From NCBI GenBank assembly GCA_964007475.1, contig OZ023274.1, positions 11,247,376 to 11,311,375 on the forward strand: 64,000 bases of DNA, read 5' to 3'. The position numbers and the translations under genes are program-made. Position 1 is the first letter of the stretch; every line of letters begins with the position of its first letter. The stretch comes from Hybos culiciformis. Lineage: Eukaryota; Arthropoda; Insecta; Diptera; Hybotidae. Under the pieces are notes generated by a model. It made no database searches and was not told the DNA's origin. It saw nothing but the letters and a program-made list of their open reading frames with translations. Below, piece by piece: positions 38,794 to 52,271 of the stretch.

Positions 38794-40721
38794 TTTAATG
38801 TTACGTTTTTTTTTTTTTTAATATTGTTGATATTCTATAAGTTGTACCTGATTAATTTTGTGTTTAATTCTGATTTTGTGTTTAATTCTGCTTAATTTTG
38901 TGAATTCGAATAAAATTTTATTTTCATTGTTTAAATGTTGTTTTAGTCATAATTGGTCATTTTGAAGGCTTTTAGTTTTTTATTATTATTTTTGATACTT
39001 AGGCCTGTCGAACTTTCACTATCGAAATAACACAGCCGCCAATCTATGTTTTAAGTTTAATTAGTTTACCATCTTACTTTTTTTTTGTAAATGATAGGTA
39101 TTTCTGTTTTTAAAATTATTTATATTTTTCATATTATAAAATTTTTTTTTTTTTTTAAAAAGTAATAAATTTTTTTCCTACAGTGTACATTTATTTTGGT
39201 CGAACCATTTGACAGATAAAAATTTATATGTGTAGTCTTTATATAGAGAAGTCATTGATTCTACAATGATGTTATGCCAAAACCAGATATTTGGTTTTTT
39301 GCGCAAGTTGACATTCCTTGCACAAAAATGGAAAAGTTGCCACATAAAAAAAATAAATAAACAGTACATGTTATTTTTATTTTTTGGATGGGTGAATTTT
39401 TAAGCCATATACATATGCTACGTCATTATTGAAAAACTATAGCTATGCGAAAAATAAGCATTTATACTTCTAATTACGGTTGCCAAATTCTGTAATTTTT
39501 TAAAACATATAGTTTTCAAATTTTTATATTTTTGTTTATTTGAAAAGAAAAATAAATATTTTTAATTAATTTAAAAAAAAGAAGAAAAACCAAAAAAATT
39601 CACTCAAAGTTCATCAACAAATTCATCCAATTTTTGTTGTCACTTATAATTTTCCTAAATTAATTGTATGGCAACCCCAAAGTATCTATTTAGAAAAAAA
39701 TATCGTGTCGCGGTATCTTAATATCTTTTTCGTAGGAAAATTTTGTAAAATAAAAATTCGCAACAATTTTATTAATTAAAAAAAATAATATTTTAAATTA
39801 ATTAAAATTAATATTTAAAAAAAAAATTTATATTTTTGTTATTTTATTTTATAACTAAATTAAATTATTTTTTCTAGTGAAATTACGTAATTTACGTTTG
39901 TTTATTTATTTTTCGCTTTTTTTATTGTTTTTTTTTTTTTTTTTTTTCTTGATAAAATTTATTTTTTGAGAAAAAAAAAATTTGTGTAGTGAAAATATAT
40001 AAAATTTGCCAAATATTAAATAATAATAAAGAAATTAAATATCAATAAATTAGTATAAAATAATAAAATAAACAAATAAAAAATTTTTTAAATAAGATAT
40101 TTGTGTGTTTTGCAAAGAAAAATAACGTACTGGAGACATAAATCTTCGTTCTTTGTATATCTTTGATGTTTATCAAGGTAAGCTTTTTTTCGGTGTTTTT
40201 TTATTTTCAATTTTAATTCAAGGTTATTAAAAAATAAAAAATATAAATTCAATCAAAAATTATATAATTATTTGTTTTTTATTTTACAATAAGAAATTAA
40301 AATTACATAGGAAGGTATATACTTACCCTACCCATTTATATTTTTCAGTTTTCATAAAAAAAATCTGTCACAATGAAAAAAATTCTTCCTATTCCCGCCC
40401 ACAGATGATTTTTTTGTTTTTTTTTTATGATAAGTGGGTCAGCTGGAAAAAATACCGTTAAGGAAATTTCTTTTTTGAGGGTGCATGAAATTCCGAAAGT
40501 AAAATTGTTTTGCCGCCAATTTTTTTTTTTCTTCTTAATAATTAATTGACTCAGATATCCAAAATGTATTTTTAAGTTTTTCATTTTATTTAATAAATAA
40601 TTCATAACGTTAATCGGAAATTTTTTATTTAATGTGCCAGGGCTTTTAGTGATTTTTTTTGTTATGTTAATAATATTAATGCTGTAATCCAAAATCACGA
40701 TCTAAATCCGAGTTCACAATT
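38794..40721. other. Non-coding DNA with one consensus splice donor
   Basis: A/T-rich. A strong donor sequence AAG|GTAAGC ends at 40177 after a stop-rich leader and might mark a non-coding first exon on the plus strand; no downstream exon was identified. Confidence 0.35.
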
Positions 40722-40820
40722 CCACAGTCGGTTGAAGTCGGCTTGATGATGGCTTGAAGTTGGCTTGTGCTCGGTTTGGAATCGACGTGAAGTCGGCTTG
40801 AAATCAGATTGAAGTGCCTA
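40722..40820. repeat. Degenerate GC-richer minisatellite (gaagtcggcttg units)
   Basis: Roughly eight degenerate copies of an ~11-bp unit (gaagtcggctt and variants such as gaagttggctt, gaaatcagatt). The GC content is well above its surroundings. No open frame or protein similarity was seen. Confidence 0.75.
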
Positions 40821-43800
40821 ATTATTCAGGCATCTTTCACATTTTAAGATTTGTTCCAAGAACCTAGCACATCGACTTTTCTAAAAGTTTAACTTTTTTT
40901 GGACATGATTTTATTTTATTTTGGCTAACAGTTGCAGGTGCTTGTTTTTGTAACATAAAAAAAGGAAGTTGACAAAAATTATAAATGCGCATAAAACTCT
41001 ATTATCAGCTTATTAAAAAAAACTCAATTAATTCATTTTATTAAGAACTTTTTTTTTTTTTTTCTGACAAAATGATAAGGTTTTTTTTTTATAAATCCGG
41101 GTAGGTATGCATTTACCTACTTATCTAATACTTAATACCTAACTATTCTTTCAATTAAAAAATGAATTTATATTATTTTAAGGAACACAATGTATATAGT
41201 AAGTAAATAAATAATACTTAAGAAGAAGTACTTTTTAAGTTTCTACTATTAATTATATGTGCACAAAAACTCTATCAGCATATTAATTATACAATAACGT
41301 AATAACTAAATAAGTAGCTAAGTATAGGTATCTTTAGTTATAATAAGTAGATTCCTTTAATACTTTGTCTAGGTATTTTTTATAAATAAGTAAAAGTATA
41401 CCTTCTAATTATCAGAAGAGATTTTAGATAGTTCCTAAATATATTTTTTAGGACAAAATTATAACATTTACCATAACAATCAGAATTATTACATAAATGT
41501 TCCTTAGAAAAATTTTATTATTTTTCTTAAATGTATTTTTAAAATATATATATATCATATCTGCTCATTTTTATTCTTATTTATATTTTATTTTTTTATC
41601 AAAAATTTATCTTAAATTATAAATAAAATTGCAATGACACGTATTATTACAATTATGTAGCCGAATACATTTTCCAATGGTATAGTTATTGGGAAATAAA
41701 AATAAGTACACTGAATTCAAATAGCAAATTGGATGAATTTTATTTTAACATAGGTCAAGGATTTTTCACAAAAATGTTAATAAGAGACTAGACACGAGCC
41801 AAGAAATTTTTTTACACACAATATATAAGTATGTATATATTTTTTGTGTTTTTAGTACACATATTAGCAGTATTAGCACATTTTTGAGTGTGTACGCTAT
41901 AAACCGGAAAAAAAGAAAATTTATTCAAGATAATAAAAAAAACTGTATTTATATTATCGTACAAACAAGCATTACATAAATTTTGTATCCTCTACATAAT
42001 TTTCTGTGAAGGATATTGTGTACACACAATATATGGGAAATTTTATTTTTAAAAATAAAATGTTACATCCTTTCATGCGGGAAAATTTCTATACATTATT
42101 ATGTTTTTAATTTGATTGCATGACCTGGGGCAAGATACCGTTGAAAGTGTACAATTTTATTAATAGACATACGATACCGTAGTATTTATTATTATGAGTA
42201 ATTTTTGGATAAAAATAAATAAATAAATTATAAAAATAAATTTTGTAAATTATAGAAAAATAGTCGATCCCACGCGAATGTTGTTTCCGATTGCTTCGCT
42301 CTAGCCTACCTAGTCTTTTTTAATAATAATTAAAAAATGTTTAATAATAATTAAAAAATGATTAATAATAATAAGAAAATTTAGCATAAAAAATATTTAA
42401 ACAAAAAAGTAGAAAAGTGGTCTAGCTCCGAAAATAGTCGACCAAATGTCATGAAAAATAACCTAAAACCATATACGGAAAATATAACCTTTCCAATGGT
42501 ACTGGTTTCGTCCAAATCAGTTCATTGGTTCAGAAGTTTACGGATTACATACAAAAACGGGCTTTCATTTTTATATATACATACTGATAGATCGATTTAT
42601 TTTATATGTATATAAACCAAATCTATCTATCTGCATATGTTTCTTAGACATTCTTTTAAAGTCTGGCGAACCAGAATAAAATGTATTTATATTACAAATG
42701 CAATAGTTCATTAGTACACAAATATTTTGATAACTAACACCTGATGCTATCTTAAACATACTTGTAAGGAAAAAGCTTCCTTAGCCGTTACAGATCTATA
42801 TTGGCTTATTGTTGCAAACATTAGAGAACATCAAAATTCTGTTCCACTATTTAAAAGTAAGATTAACGGAATCACAGGTAAATTAAATTAAATTTTCTAT
42901 GGAAATAGTACTGACAGATGTGGAATTTTTCATGATAGTTATCTACGACTTTTATATAAGTACTTATCAGAAAGTTTCTTTTTAAACTAAGTCACAAGTT
43001 ACAGCAATTGGACAGAACTGATTGATTTTAAAATAAGGATTTTTTCAGTTTTTCAGGTCTTTTTGTTTTTAGTGTCTTTGGATTCGGACTATACACCTAT
43101 AATCTAAAGACTGAATTTCGATTATAAATATTGTATCTTATTGGTAATATTGAAATACAAATATTTTTTCTAGTGAACAATAAGTTATTTTATTTAATTT
43201 TTCAAAATAAACGTTCTCTAAATCAACTATAAAAAAAATGTACTATGGGTATTTATTAAATGTTTTCGAAAATTCCCATTGAGAAAATTTCCCATCAGAA
43301 TAATGTACTACCTTATATATTTTATTTTTTTATTTTTTTATCGTTAAAAAATTATTAGTTTTTTTTTGTTTTCTATATTAAAATTTGAATATGGTAAGAA
43401 AATAATTGGATACAACAATCTTTAGAGCATTACTGTATTTATTCTTCAAGACGATATGTACTGCGATTCAATGAATAGACTTTATAGAGGTATAGCTCAA
43501 TCATATAAATTTGTGCTTTATTTGACAATATTGAAATATACATTTTGTCTTTGTTCTAATATTTTTGTCGAGTCTAAATTTAAATTTTTGAATGTTTCTT
43601 CAATTTTCCTTATATTTACTAATATCTAAATTCAACATATATTTCAACAATAGATACTGTGTTCTTTTATTACACGAACTAAAATTCTTACAAAATTAAA
43701 GTCTTTGTTATTTGTTGAGAAAAGAATGTCCTTTAAAACAATTAGTATTGAAAGGAAAACTTTAAGTAGATCTGTAGGTCTATCATCGCAAAATGATAAT

Positions 43801-46800
43801 TTTTTTTTTTTGTGATGGATGTTGTTAAGGCATTAGTTAATTTAAAGACAACACCTTTCTTAAATGTCGATCAGTGTCCATCGCTTTGATAATTAATTAT
43901 AATAAGTTTTGTGAAATGAAAATTTTCGTCTAAGATTTTTCAACATTCATCAACATTGATTTGAATATAAAATATTTTTTTTCAAAAAGATAAATCCTTT
44001 TACGCATACAAAACATTATGTATAAAAAAAGTATGTGATATATTTATTAATTTTCTCCAAGTAAGTAAATATAATGTTGTTATTTTATTTTTTCATCATT
44101 CAGACAGACAACTTAGCAAAAAAAAAAAAAAGGGAAGATGATACTCCCTCTGGGAACCGAAGAAAAAAGTTGAAAAAAAAAAAAAAAATTATTCCTTTCA
44201 ATTAGTTTTACACTTATTGAAGACGATTTTTTTTGTGTTATGTTTTTTTTTGAATATGAGTTTCTTGATCTTTAAAGAATAAACGACCTCCAAGTATTTC
44301 AGGGAACAGATAAATAGATATTAAAAAAAAAACACAAAAAAAAGTGAATAAAATGTCTGAGTCTAATTTGATTTTTTTTTTATTGATTTCCTTGAAAAAA
44401 GATGTATATTACTTACTTACTTACAGTTTTCAAAGTATAGAGCTTAAATCGAAATTTTTGTAGATATATAACAAGTTAGATGCAGCACTGTAACTTATTA
44501 AACAATTGCTGAATTACGGAACTTTGGAAACATTTTTAATAATGTGGTTTGGATCCCAACCCTTTACCACGATAATTTGTTTTTATTTCGCTTGCTATCA
44601 TGTTAGGGGTTCTGTCTTCTAAGCCCGTTGACTTGAATTAGTTTTTGATGTGTAGAAATTTAGTTGTTTTGTTTCTTAAATTTTGTATGTCATTCTTTGT
44701 CGCAACAGTTTGACAAAAAAAGATTCATATAATGACTTCCCAGACGATCATTTTAAATGTTCACAAAAAATATCTTTCGCGACGTAGGAACATTTTAAAA
44801 AAATTATCGGGATAAAGGGATTTTCTTTTCAAAATTTACCAAAATTTTACGAACATTTTTTTTTTGCTACAGAATCGTTGTATGATGTAAGTATTTATAG
44901 TTATACACAGAACAGAGTAGGAGGCAGCGTAGGACTAGTAAGTTTATTTTTAATTGAAAACAACCAATATCCAACCCAATAAGGCAAGCTATACTTTATT
45001 ATGTCTGGTACCTATCAAGTGTAAAATTATTACCCTCTTATCAAACTTTTTTGTGCAGGCTTGTGCAGACTTTAGAACTTCCCATAGGCAAATAATTATC
45101 AAGAATAAAGTAAAAACTTAACAACTCTTGATCATTGAGTACATTATTTTATTTTGATTGTAAGCCGTAGTCCAGTGTTAATAATTTATGTAAAAAATTT
45201 TAATTTACTCTGGATTATAAAATATTTATTTTTAGAATAACCAAAAAAAAAAAAGAAGAAGAATGAAATCAATGGCCTCAGCTTCCTAAATTAAAAATCA
45301 AAAATTTTATAAATATTTAAAATTCAAATATTTTGTCGATTTATATTGTAAATTTTAACAATATGTTCTCATAGATTTAGCCATTTTTTCGTTAAAAATA
45401 TTCTTCATTCCTGTTTTATTTTTATTTTTATTTTTATTTTAATCACAGGAAACAAAAAATTAAGAATCGAACTCATATTACGAACAAAAAAAAATTTTAT
45501 ATAAATTTTTTTTTTTTTAGTTTTTTTGAAATAAAATCCATTTAGAAAACAAAAAAGAAACTTAAAAGCAAAAAGAAAAAGTAACTACAAAAAAAAAATT
45601 GAACTTTACAGGTGTTCAAAAAAAAGATGCTTGTTCAGGTTAATGAACGATGTTAATTTATTGACATTTAACCTGATGATATTTAATAATTGGAACAATA
45701 TTTCGTCAGATGTGAATATTCTTTTACAAAAAATATATAACAATAAATAATATTTTTATATAGTGTTAACATTAACAGAGCCATTTGGACTACTAGTTAG
45801 ATATAAAAAAGGGGGGAAAATTATGTTTATTTTTTTTTTTTTGTTATGTTTTGTTATATTTTCTTTTTAGCTGTATATTTTAAGATAACTTTTTTTTTTT
45901 TTTTAATAATTTTATTGTAAACAATCTTAATACAGATAATAATAATAATGGTTAGCTGGTTCAGTTTTTGTCGGCTAAATCAGATAAAATCTTAAAGATT
46001 TTCATTATAAATAAAATTTTTTCGATATTGTATAGTGGCTGCAGAAAGAATTATCTATCACAAAAAAAAAATCATAAGAAGGTTATTTTAAAATTTAAAA
46101 ATGTTTGAGATAGAAAATATCAAACAGATAGTATATTTAACAGTAGAGATTTTCTGTAAAAATGTCCATCAATTATATCGTATATCAGATATTTTAACAA
46201 GCATGAAATAAAATTTATAATGTTATTAAATGTAAATACTAATTTAGTCACTTTTTATATAAACATAAGAAAACAATGGATAAAATGATTGATCTTAGCA
46301 GGTACCCTTCCATATTATATTCTCTAAATTATACGAAATCTTACGAAAGGAGATAATCCGAATGAAAACAACCACAACGCTATTTTTATGGCATTCACGT
46401 GCGTTCGTTACATTGAGACTACTCACCATTATTATTCTTAATGAGCAAAAAAAGATTTCGATTTAATATAATTAAAAATGTTTTGACATTTTCATAAAAA
46501 TGATTCATGGTTTAATGCTTATTAATATCAAAAAAAAAAAATTTAGGCTTAATGGCATAAATTATAATAAATTTCTAATCAAACTTGTATAATGTATATA
46601 ATATTTCTTTTAAGTTAAGAAGTTGTTTTTTTTTTTTTATTGCTAATTATAATAAAAAATTATTTTATCTGTTCACAAAGTGGTACATTGTTCTTTTTTA
46701 AATATGCGTACTTACTTAACTTATAATAAGGTAAATAATCTAAAACTTACGCACTACCTTTTTTTATTTTTTTTTTTTTGGGTTGATAAATTAACAACAT

Positions 46801-49800
46801 GTCATTTATATAAATTTAAGTCAATGAACTACTTATAGTTTACTATATTTTTATTATTTTTTATTTACAACCAATAATATTTGTATGTCTCGTATATATA
46901 TAAAATTATTTCTAATTTATTTTTGGTTTTTTTATTTGTGTGTAACTAAAATTAACTAACAAAAAATCAATTATAAATTTATGGAGAAGAAAAAAAAATT
47001 ATGAGTCAAAAAAATAAAAATATTATTTGCGAATAATGACCGCAAATTTAGATTTTGTATTAATATTTGTACAAGGTCATGGAAGCTCAAAAAAATTATT
47101 GGGAAAATTTATTATTAAGTGATATTGCCAGCATAAATCATAATAAATTAATAAAAAAATGTAGAGCGATAGCCCTAAAACTCAAGTTGCATAAAAACGC
47201 TTTAATGTTACGCAACAAAAAATTTTAATGATGTCCTGTATGTACAGGACTCATATCATCTTCTCTACTTATTGCCTACTTATTAAATTTTTGAATTTTT
47301 GAAGTATTATACATAAAATTGTACATTGTGCCTGATGTTTTTCTACAATCGATTCATCGGAACATATACTTATTTAGTATTTTTTTAATGCTCAAAATCT
47401 AAGAACTTCTTAAAAATGTACTGAATTTAAGGCTTTTGTATTAAAAATATATTACTTTTTTTTCTTTTTTTTTTTTTTTTAGATCCATTTTTATTTTTAT
47501 TCATTTCATAATATTTACAATAATTAAAAAAAGAACAGAAAAAATTAATAATTTCTTAATTTGCTAAATCTAATGCTTACAACTAAGAACTAAGAAATAT
47601 ATTACTTAATTTGTAATATATGTACATACATAATATATTAATTACTCATTTGAAAACTTAATTTTTCTAAGAATTTTAAGTATCATTTATGAATATAAGA
47701 AAAATAATTTATTTTCTAATATGCTTGAAATGGAATAAATGAAAATTCATCTTAAAATCCTTTGTAGTTTTATTCTATGTAAGATGAGTCTAAGTTCTAT
47801 TAAATATAAATATTTTTTCCAAGAAATTTTAATTCTAAATCCTTTCTAACGCTCTTAATATTCATACATATGTATGTATATTTAAAAAATAAAATAAAAA
47901 AAAGGTCCCGAAATAAGATTAAATCATAACATAAAAAACATTTATATACACTTAATGTATCAATTGTTTTCAAAAGTTATAATCATTTTAGGTACACCTC
48001 TATTATTAATTCTATCTGGTAGAACAAGTAATTTAGAATTTTTCAGACTAAATGTAGACAAATAAAAAAATGTATATTAAGTAAGTATATTTTTATGATT
48101 TCTATAAAATTTTGCTCTATATGGTGTCCTTGATAAATTCTATAGTGCTTTGACATTGATTTGAAGAAAAAAAAAACAAACACAAAATAGCGCATGGATT
48201 TAAGCTTTTGAAGCTTTCAATTGAATATTATATGATTTTTTTTTTTTAACAGGAATAACTTGATAATAAATAACTTTTATTAGAAATATTAGAAAATCAA
48301 GAAATTTAATTTCTTATTATTATTATTATGTTGTGTGGAACAAAAAATTCTACTAAATTGATCTAAGTTTAAGTTTTAAATAATATTTTAAAAAAATAAA
48401 AAATCTGAAATAATTAATATTAAGGCTTGCGACCATTTAACTTTAGATTGATTTTTTCAACTTTTGGTCGAAATACTTAACTAATTATTGTAACTTTTAA
48501 TCTAAAGTTAGAATTATTAGAATTTTCTGTCTATCATAAAAATATTATTTGAAATTATGCCTAAAAATATGTATTATCTAAATTCTAATTATATCTAATC
48601 TTATTATTTATAATTCTAATCATGTTATGTTGTTTTTTGTATAAGTATTTTATAAGGCTTTACAGTTACAGCTTGTAAACCCTTTAAAAACCCTTGGCCA
48701 TAACAGTGAAAATATATTTGAATTTAATTTGTACGTAGTTTATCTTAAAATTTGATCTTTGTATCTAAAAATTTATAAAGAATTGCTAATTATACAAATT
48801 ACAAATGAAATTCAATTCAGTAGACAATATGTCAATGCTTATTACTACCCTTTTGGTAGAAACTTATTAAAATATCATCTTAATGATTAATATTTTTTTT
48901 CTTGTGATACATGAAGCTAAATTAACATGATTTTTACATTTAATTTGGCACCTGAGTATATAATATAAATTAATTATTTCAATTAAAATTTCTATGTAAA
49001 AAATAGAATTATTAACTTTGAAATTAAAAACAAAGTAAAAGAAACTCCAAATTTAGATAGACAACAAGAATTAAACGAATAATGCTTTTAAAAAAGTGTA
49101 TTATACCTATTTCATGACAGTGAATTAGATACTAGTATTTTGAATCCAATATTAGTATTTTGAAAATATTTCCTACTATACTTATGAGCTTAGATTCAGT
49201 TTCAGATATTTCATTTATGTTGCTCAAGCTATCATACAGTATGGCATATACTTCAAAATAATATTTAAAGAAAGTTTTTTCACCCCAAAGTATAAAATTT
49301 ACGTAATTTGTAATAAAAACAAAAACAGAAACAAATATATATATATAATATATTACATATACGTAATTTAAGGGTCCCAAAATAGTGAATGAGAAAACAA
49401 AAAATTACTACTACATTCAGTTAAACTTTTGTTTTTTACTCAACTTAATATTATTAAAAAAAAGAAAAGAAAAATAACAATTTTTTTTTTTCCTTAATAA
49501 AAAAATAAAAATAAAACAAATAAATAAATAATTAAAATTTAGCTTTATTGTTGACAGATCTCATTATACTTAACCTATTCATTATTTAAGTTAAGTTCTC
49601 CTTAAAAATGTGCGTAAGAAAAAATAGGCAGGTGAATGAATTTATGTGTAAGCAAGCATATGTATATTAGTCGTATAGTCATAAAAAAAATAATAAATAA
49701 ATTTTTTTTTATATAAATGAAAACGATTATGTGTAATAGTATTTTTACTTTTAAAAGAAATAAATTTTATTTTTATATACGAAAAAAAAAAAAATTATTA

Positions 49801-52029
49801 TTAATATGACAAACATAAAAAAAAAGCGCGCAATTCTAGAAACCTTGAATTGTGTTATTGCTCCTAAAAATAAATAAAAATCACATACATACATACATAA
49901 TACACCCTATTATACAACATAAACATTGAAAAATCATAAAAAAAAATAAATAAAATTTCGACAAAAAAAACCCACCTCAACTTAATGTTCTTTACTTTTT
50001 TAGAAAACCAATATAACAGAGAGAATGTTCTGCTGCTGGTTTTTTTTTTTGTTTTTTTTTTTGTATACATTGGTAGTAGGTAGGTTACACATATAGGCGA
50101 ATATTACATAGCCTTGAACTTTCAGAATTCTACCAACCAACCAATTCTTGGAAATTTGATGTTTTTCTTTTAAGTATGTATGTATAATATGTATATTATA
50201 TAGATATTTTTTTTTTGCTTGCTTGAATTTCATAATTAAATGAAAACTAGTTCTAATTAACGGAGAAGTTGTGTTATCATAATTTCTGGTAATTTCTGGA
50301 CATATAATGATTTTTTGCTATAATATAGTGTATAATATTTTTAATGGGGACATTTTAATTGTTGGATTATAAAAAACAATATTTAATAGTGTTATAATTT
50401 TACTTGATTAATTTTAATATTGTTCGACTTTATTAAATAAAAGATTTTAATGCTAAAAATTATGTGCTAAATATTTTAAAACATATGTAGTTTCACATGA
50501 ATCTATTAAAATGATTAAAATCTAGTATTTTCTTGTTGTTTTAATAATATTATATAGATTTAGGATTTTCAAATATAAGAAATGCAAAATGTTATCGAGA
50601 ATATCTATGACGGAGTTTCAAATGAATATATAGATCATTGTGTAAACTATACGATTGTGAAAAAATTATATATCCATAGATGAAACTGTTTAATGCTCTG
50701 TAGAATTCAGGAAATATTCATTTAACAAACTATTTTTTTTTTAACTTGAGAAAGAAATAAAATTTCTAACTTTTTAATTGACGCGTTGAACAAATTTACC
50801 AGTTTTATCGTTTGAAAGGTAATTTAATTATGATGTTCTTCAAAATATTGTTCAAAATGTTTAAAAAAGTTGCAAAATTGGAAAAATCAATCATTCTCAC
50901 GCAATCTATGATGTATTAAGTAGTTGTCAATTGTGCTCTAATTGTTGTATCTTTTTATCTTAACTTATCTTAATTACTTATATTTGATTCACTAATTTTA
51001 CTTTTTTATATAAGTTAAGTTCAAAAAGGTAAAAGTTTTTCTTTGGCCACCTTTTTTTCAACATAATATGCTAAATCTACGCTTAATGAAGTCTATTTAA
51101 AATTATATTCTTAACTTAGATAATATATATGCTTTTTTATGATCTAATGATCGATAAAAAAGAACTTTAAATGAAATTATTTGGGTGATTAATGTTAGAT
51201 TACTTCTCGTTAATACATTGCCAATAAATTTTTTTTTTTAGAATAGGAAACAAGTATGACATAAGTTTGAAGAGAAATGAAGGAATTCATCAATCAACAA
51301 ATTTTAATTCATAAAACATGCTCTATCGAGAATTGAGATTATGTCGCGCATTAATTAATAGTTTTTGTTTCTCTATATGTCTGCTTGTACACAAAATCCA
51401 GATACACGTGAAAAAACTTAAAAGTTCAGATTTATTTTAGTATTATTGACCGAGTTATTGACATTTAAATACACGTGCGCTTGCGAAAATTAAAATTCTG
51501 ACTTATGCGCGGTCTAAATTCTCACCATTATAAAAGATACAATATTATCCGTAATGTTCACTTAAAAAATTTATATATACATGTATATTATGTATATTTA
51601 CATAATATTTTTTTTTTTAAATAAAGGTAAACGAAAAATGTATATATGTAGTTTATTTAGAAACACGTGGAAAATATAAAATACTGATTCCATGCAAATA
51701 CGATAATTTAATATTGAGGAAGTATGGTATTTTATGAGATTTGATAATGAGGTTTGCCCTCAGTTTCCTTATTTACCAATAGCTTAGTTATGTTTTAAGT
51801 GTATAATCTTTCGAATATTTTCGATCTTTTTTGTTTGTTTTGTTTGCTTTTAAACTGACATTTACACACTAAATATTTTGTTAAAATTTCGATTTTGTTT
51901 GTTCAACATTTATATAGGTTTTTTTTAAATTTTTTTATTAAATTTCGTAATTTAGAATATTTAGATCATTCAGCTTAAGTTACTTCGGAAGTACTTAGAG
52001 CCACCAGGCAGACCCATGTACTTAAAGAA
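40821..52029. other. Gene desert: A/T-rich DNA, no gene seen
   Basis: Apart from the possible LINE tail at 42.45 kb, only simple repeats (CTTA around 44.41 kb, CATA around 49.89 kb), long T/A runs and a short palindrome gtcctgtatgtacaggac near 47.24 kb. Three CACGTG boxes occur at 51405, 51473 and 51664. Confidence 0.6.
42450..42585 (+). mobile_element. Possible 3' tail of an RTE-like LINE
   Basis: The stretch ggtttcgtccaaatcagttc, attggttcagaagtttacgg and acaaaaacgggctttcattt, ending in a TATA-rich tail, resembles the conserved 3' ends of many insect RTE-type elements (…aaatcggttcagccgttt…, then aaacaaac and a short microsatellite). There is no coding sequence. The assignment rests on recalled pattern only. 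Confidence 0.3.
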
Positions 52030-52271
52030 GAGAAATGAAACAACGTATAATGAAAAGTATAGTTTCGAGTAATTTGAGTTTAAAGATTTGAAAATTTAAA
52101 AAAACGTATGGAAAAATATCAAGTAACATACAATTTTCATCTAAAAAACACATTTTAATCAACATTAAGAATATTACAAAGTAGTTGTACTTATAAAATC
52201 GAGTACGAGGAATCGAATGGTGCTATTATCTAATAACGACATACGTTGTTTCATTTCTCAGCAGATGATAT
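52030..52271. mobile_element. MITE-like TIR repeat, copy B
   Basis: Nearly identical to copy A at 13830-14094 over about 180 bp (a handful of substitutions), with a shorter right-hand segment just before the terminal ttgtttcatttctcagcag. The left end lacks the outermost bases of the TIR seen in copy A, so it is either truncated or the element boundary is at 52030. Confidence 0.65.

Noticed and set aside
47234..47255. Palindrome gtcctgtatgtacaggac as a terminator or attachment site
   Set aside because: An 8-bp stem alone in AT-rich non-coding DNA has no supporting context.
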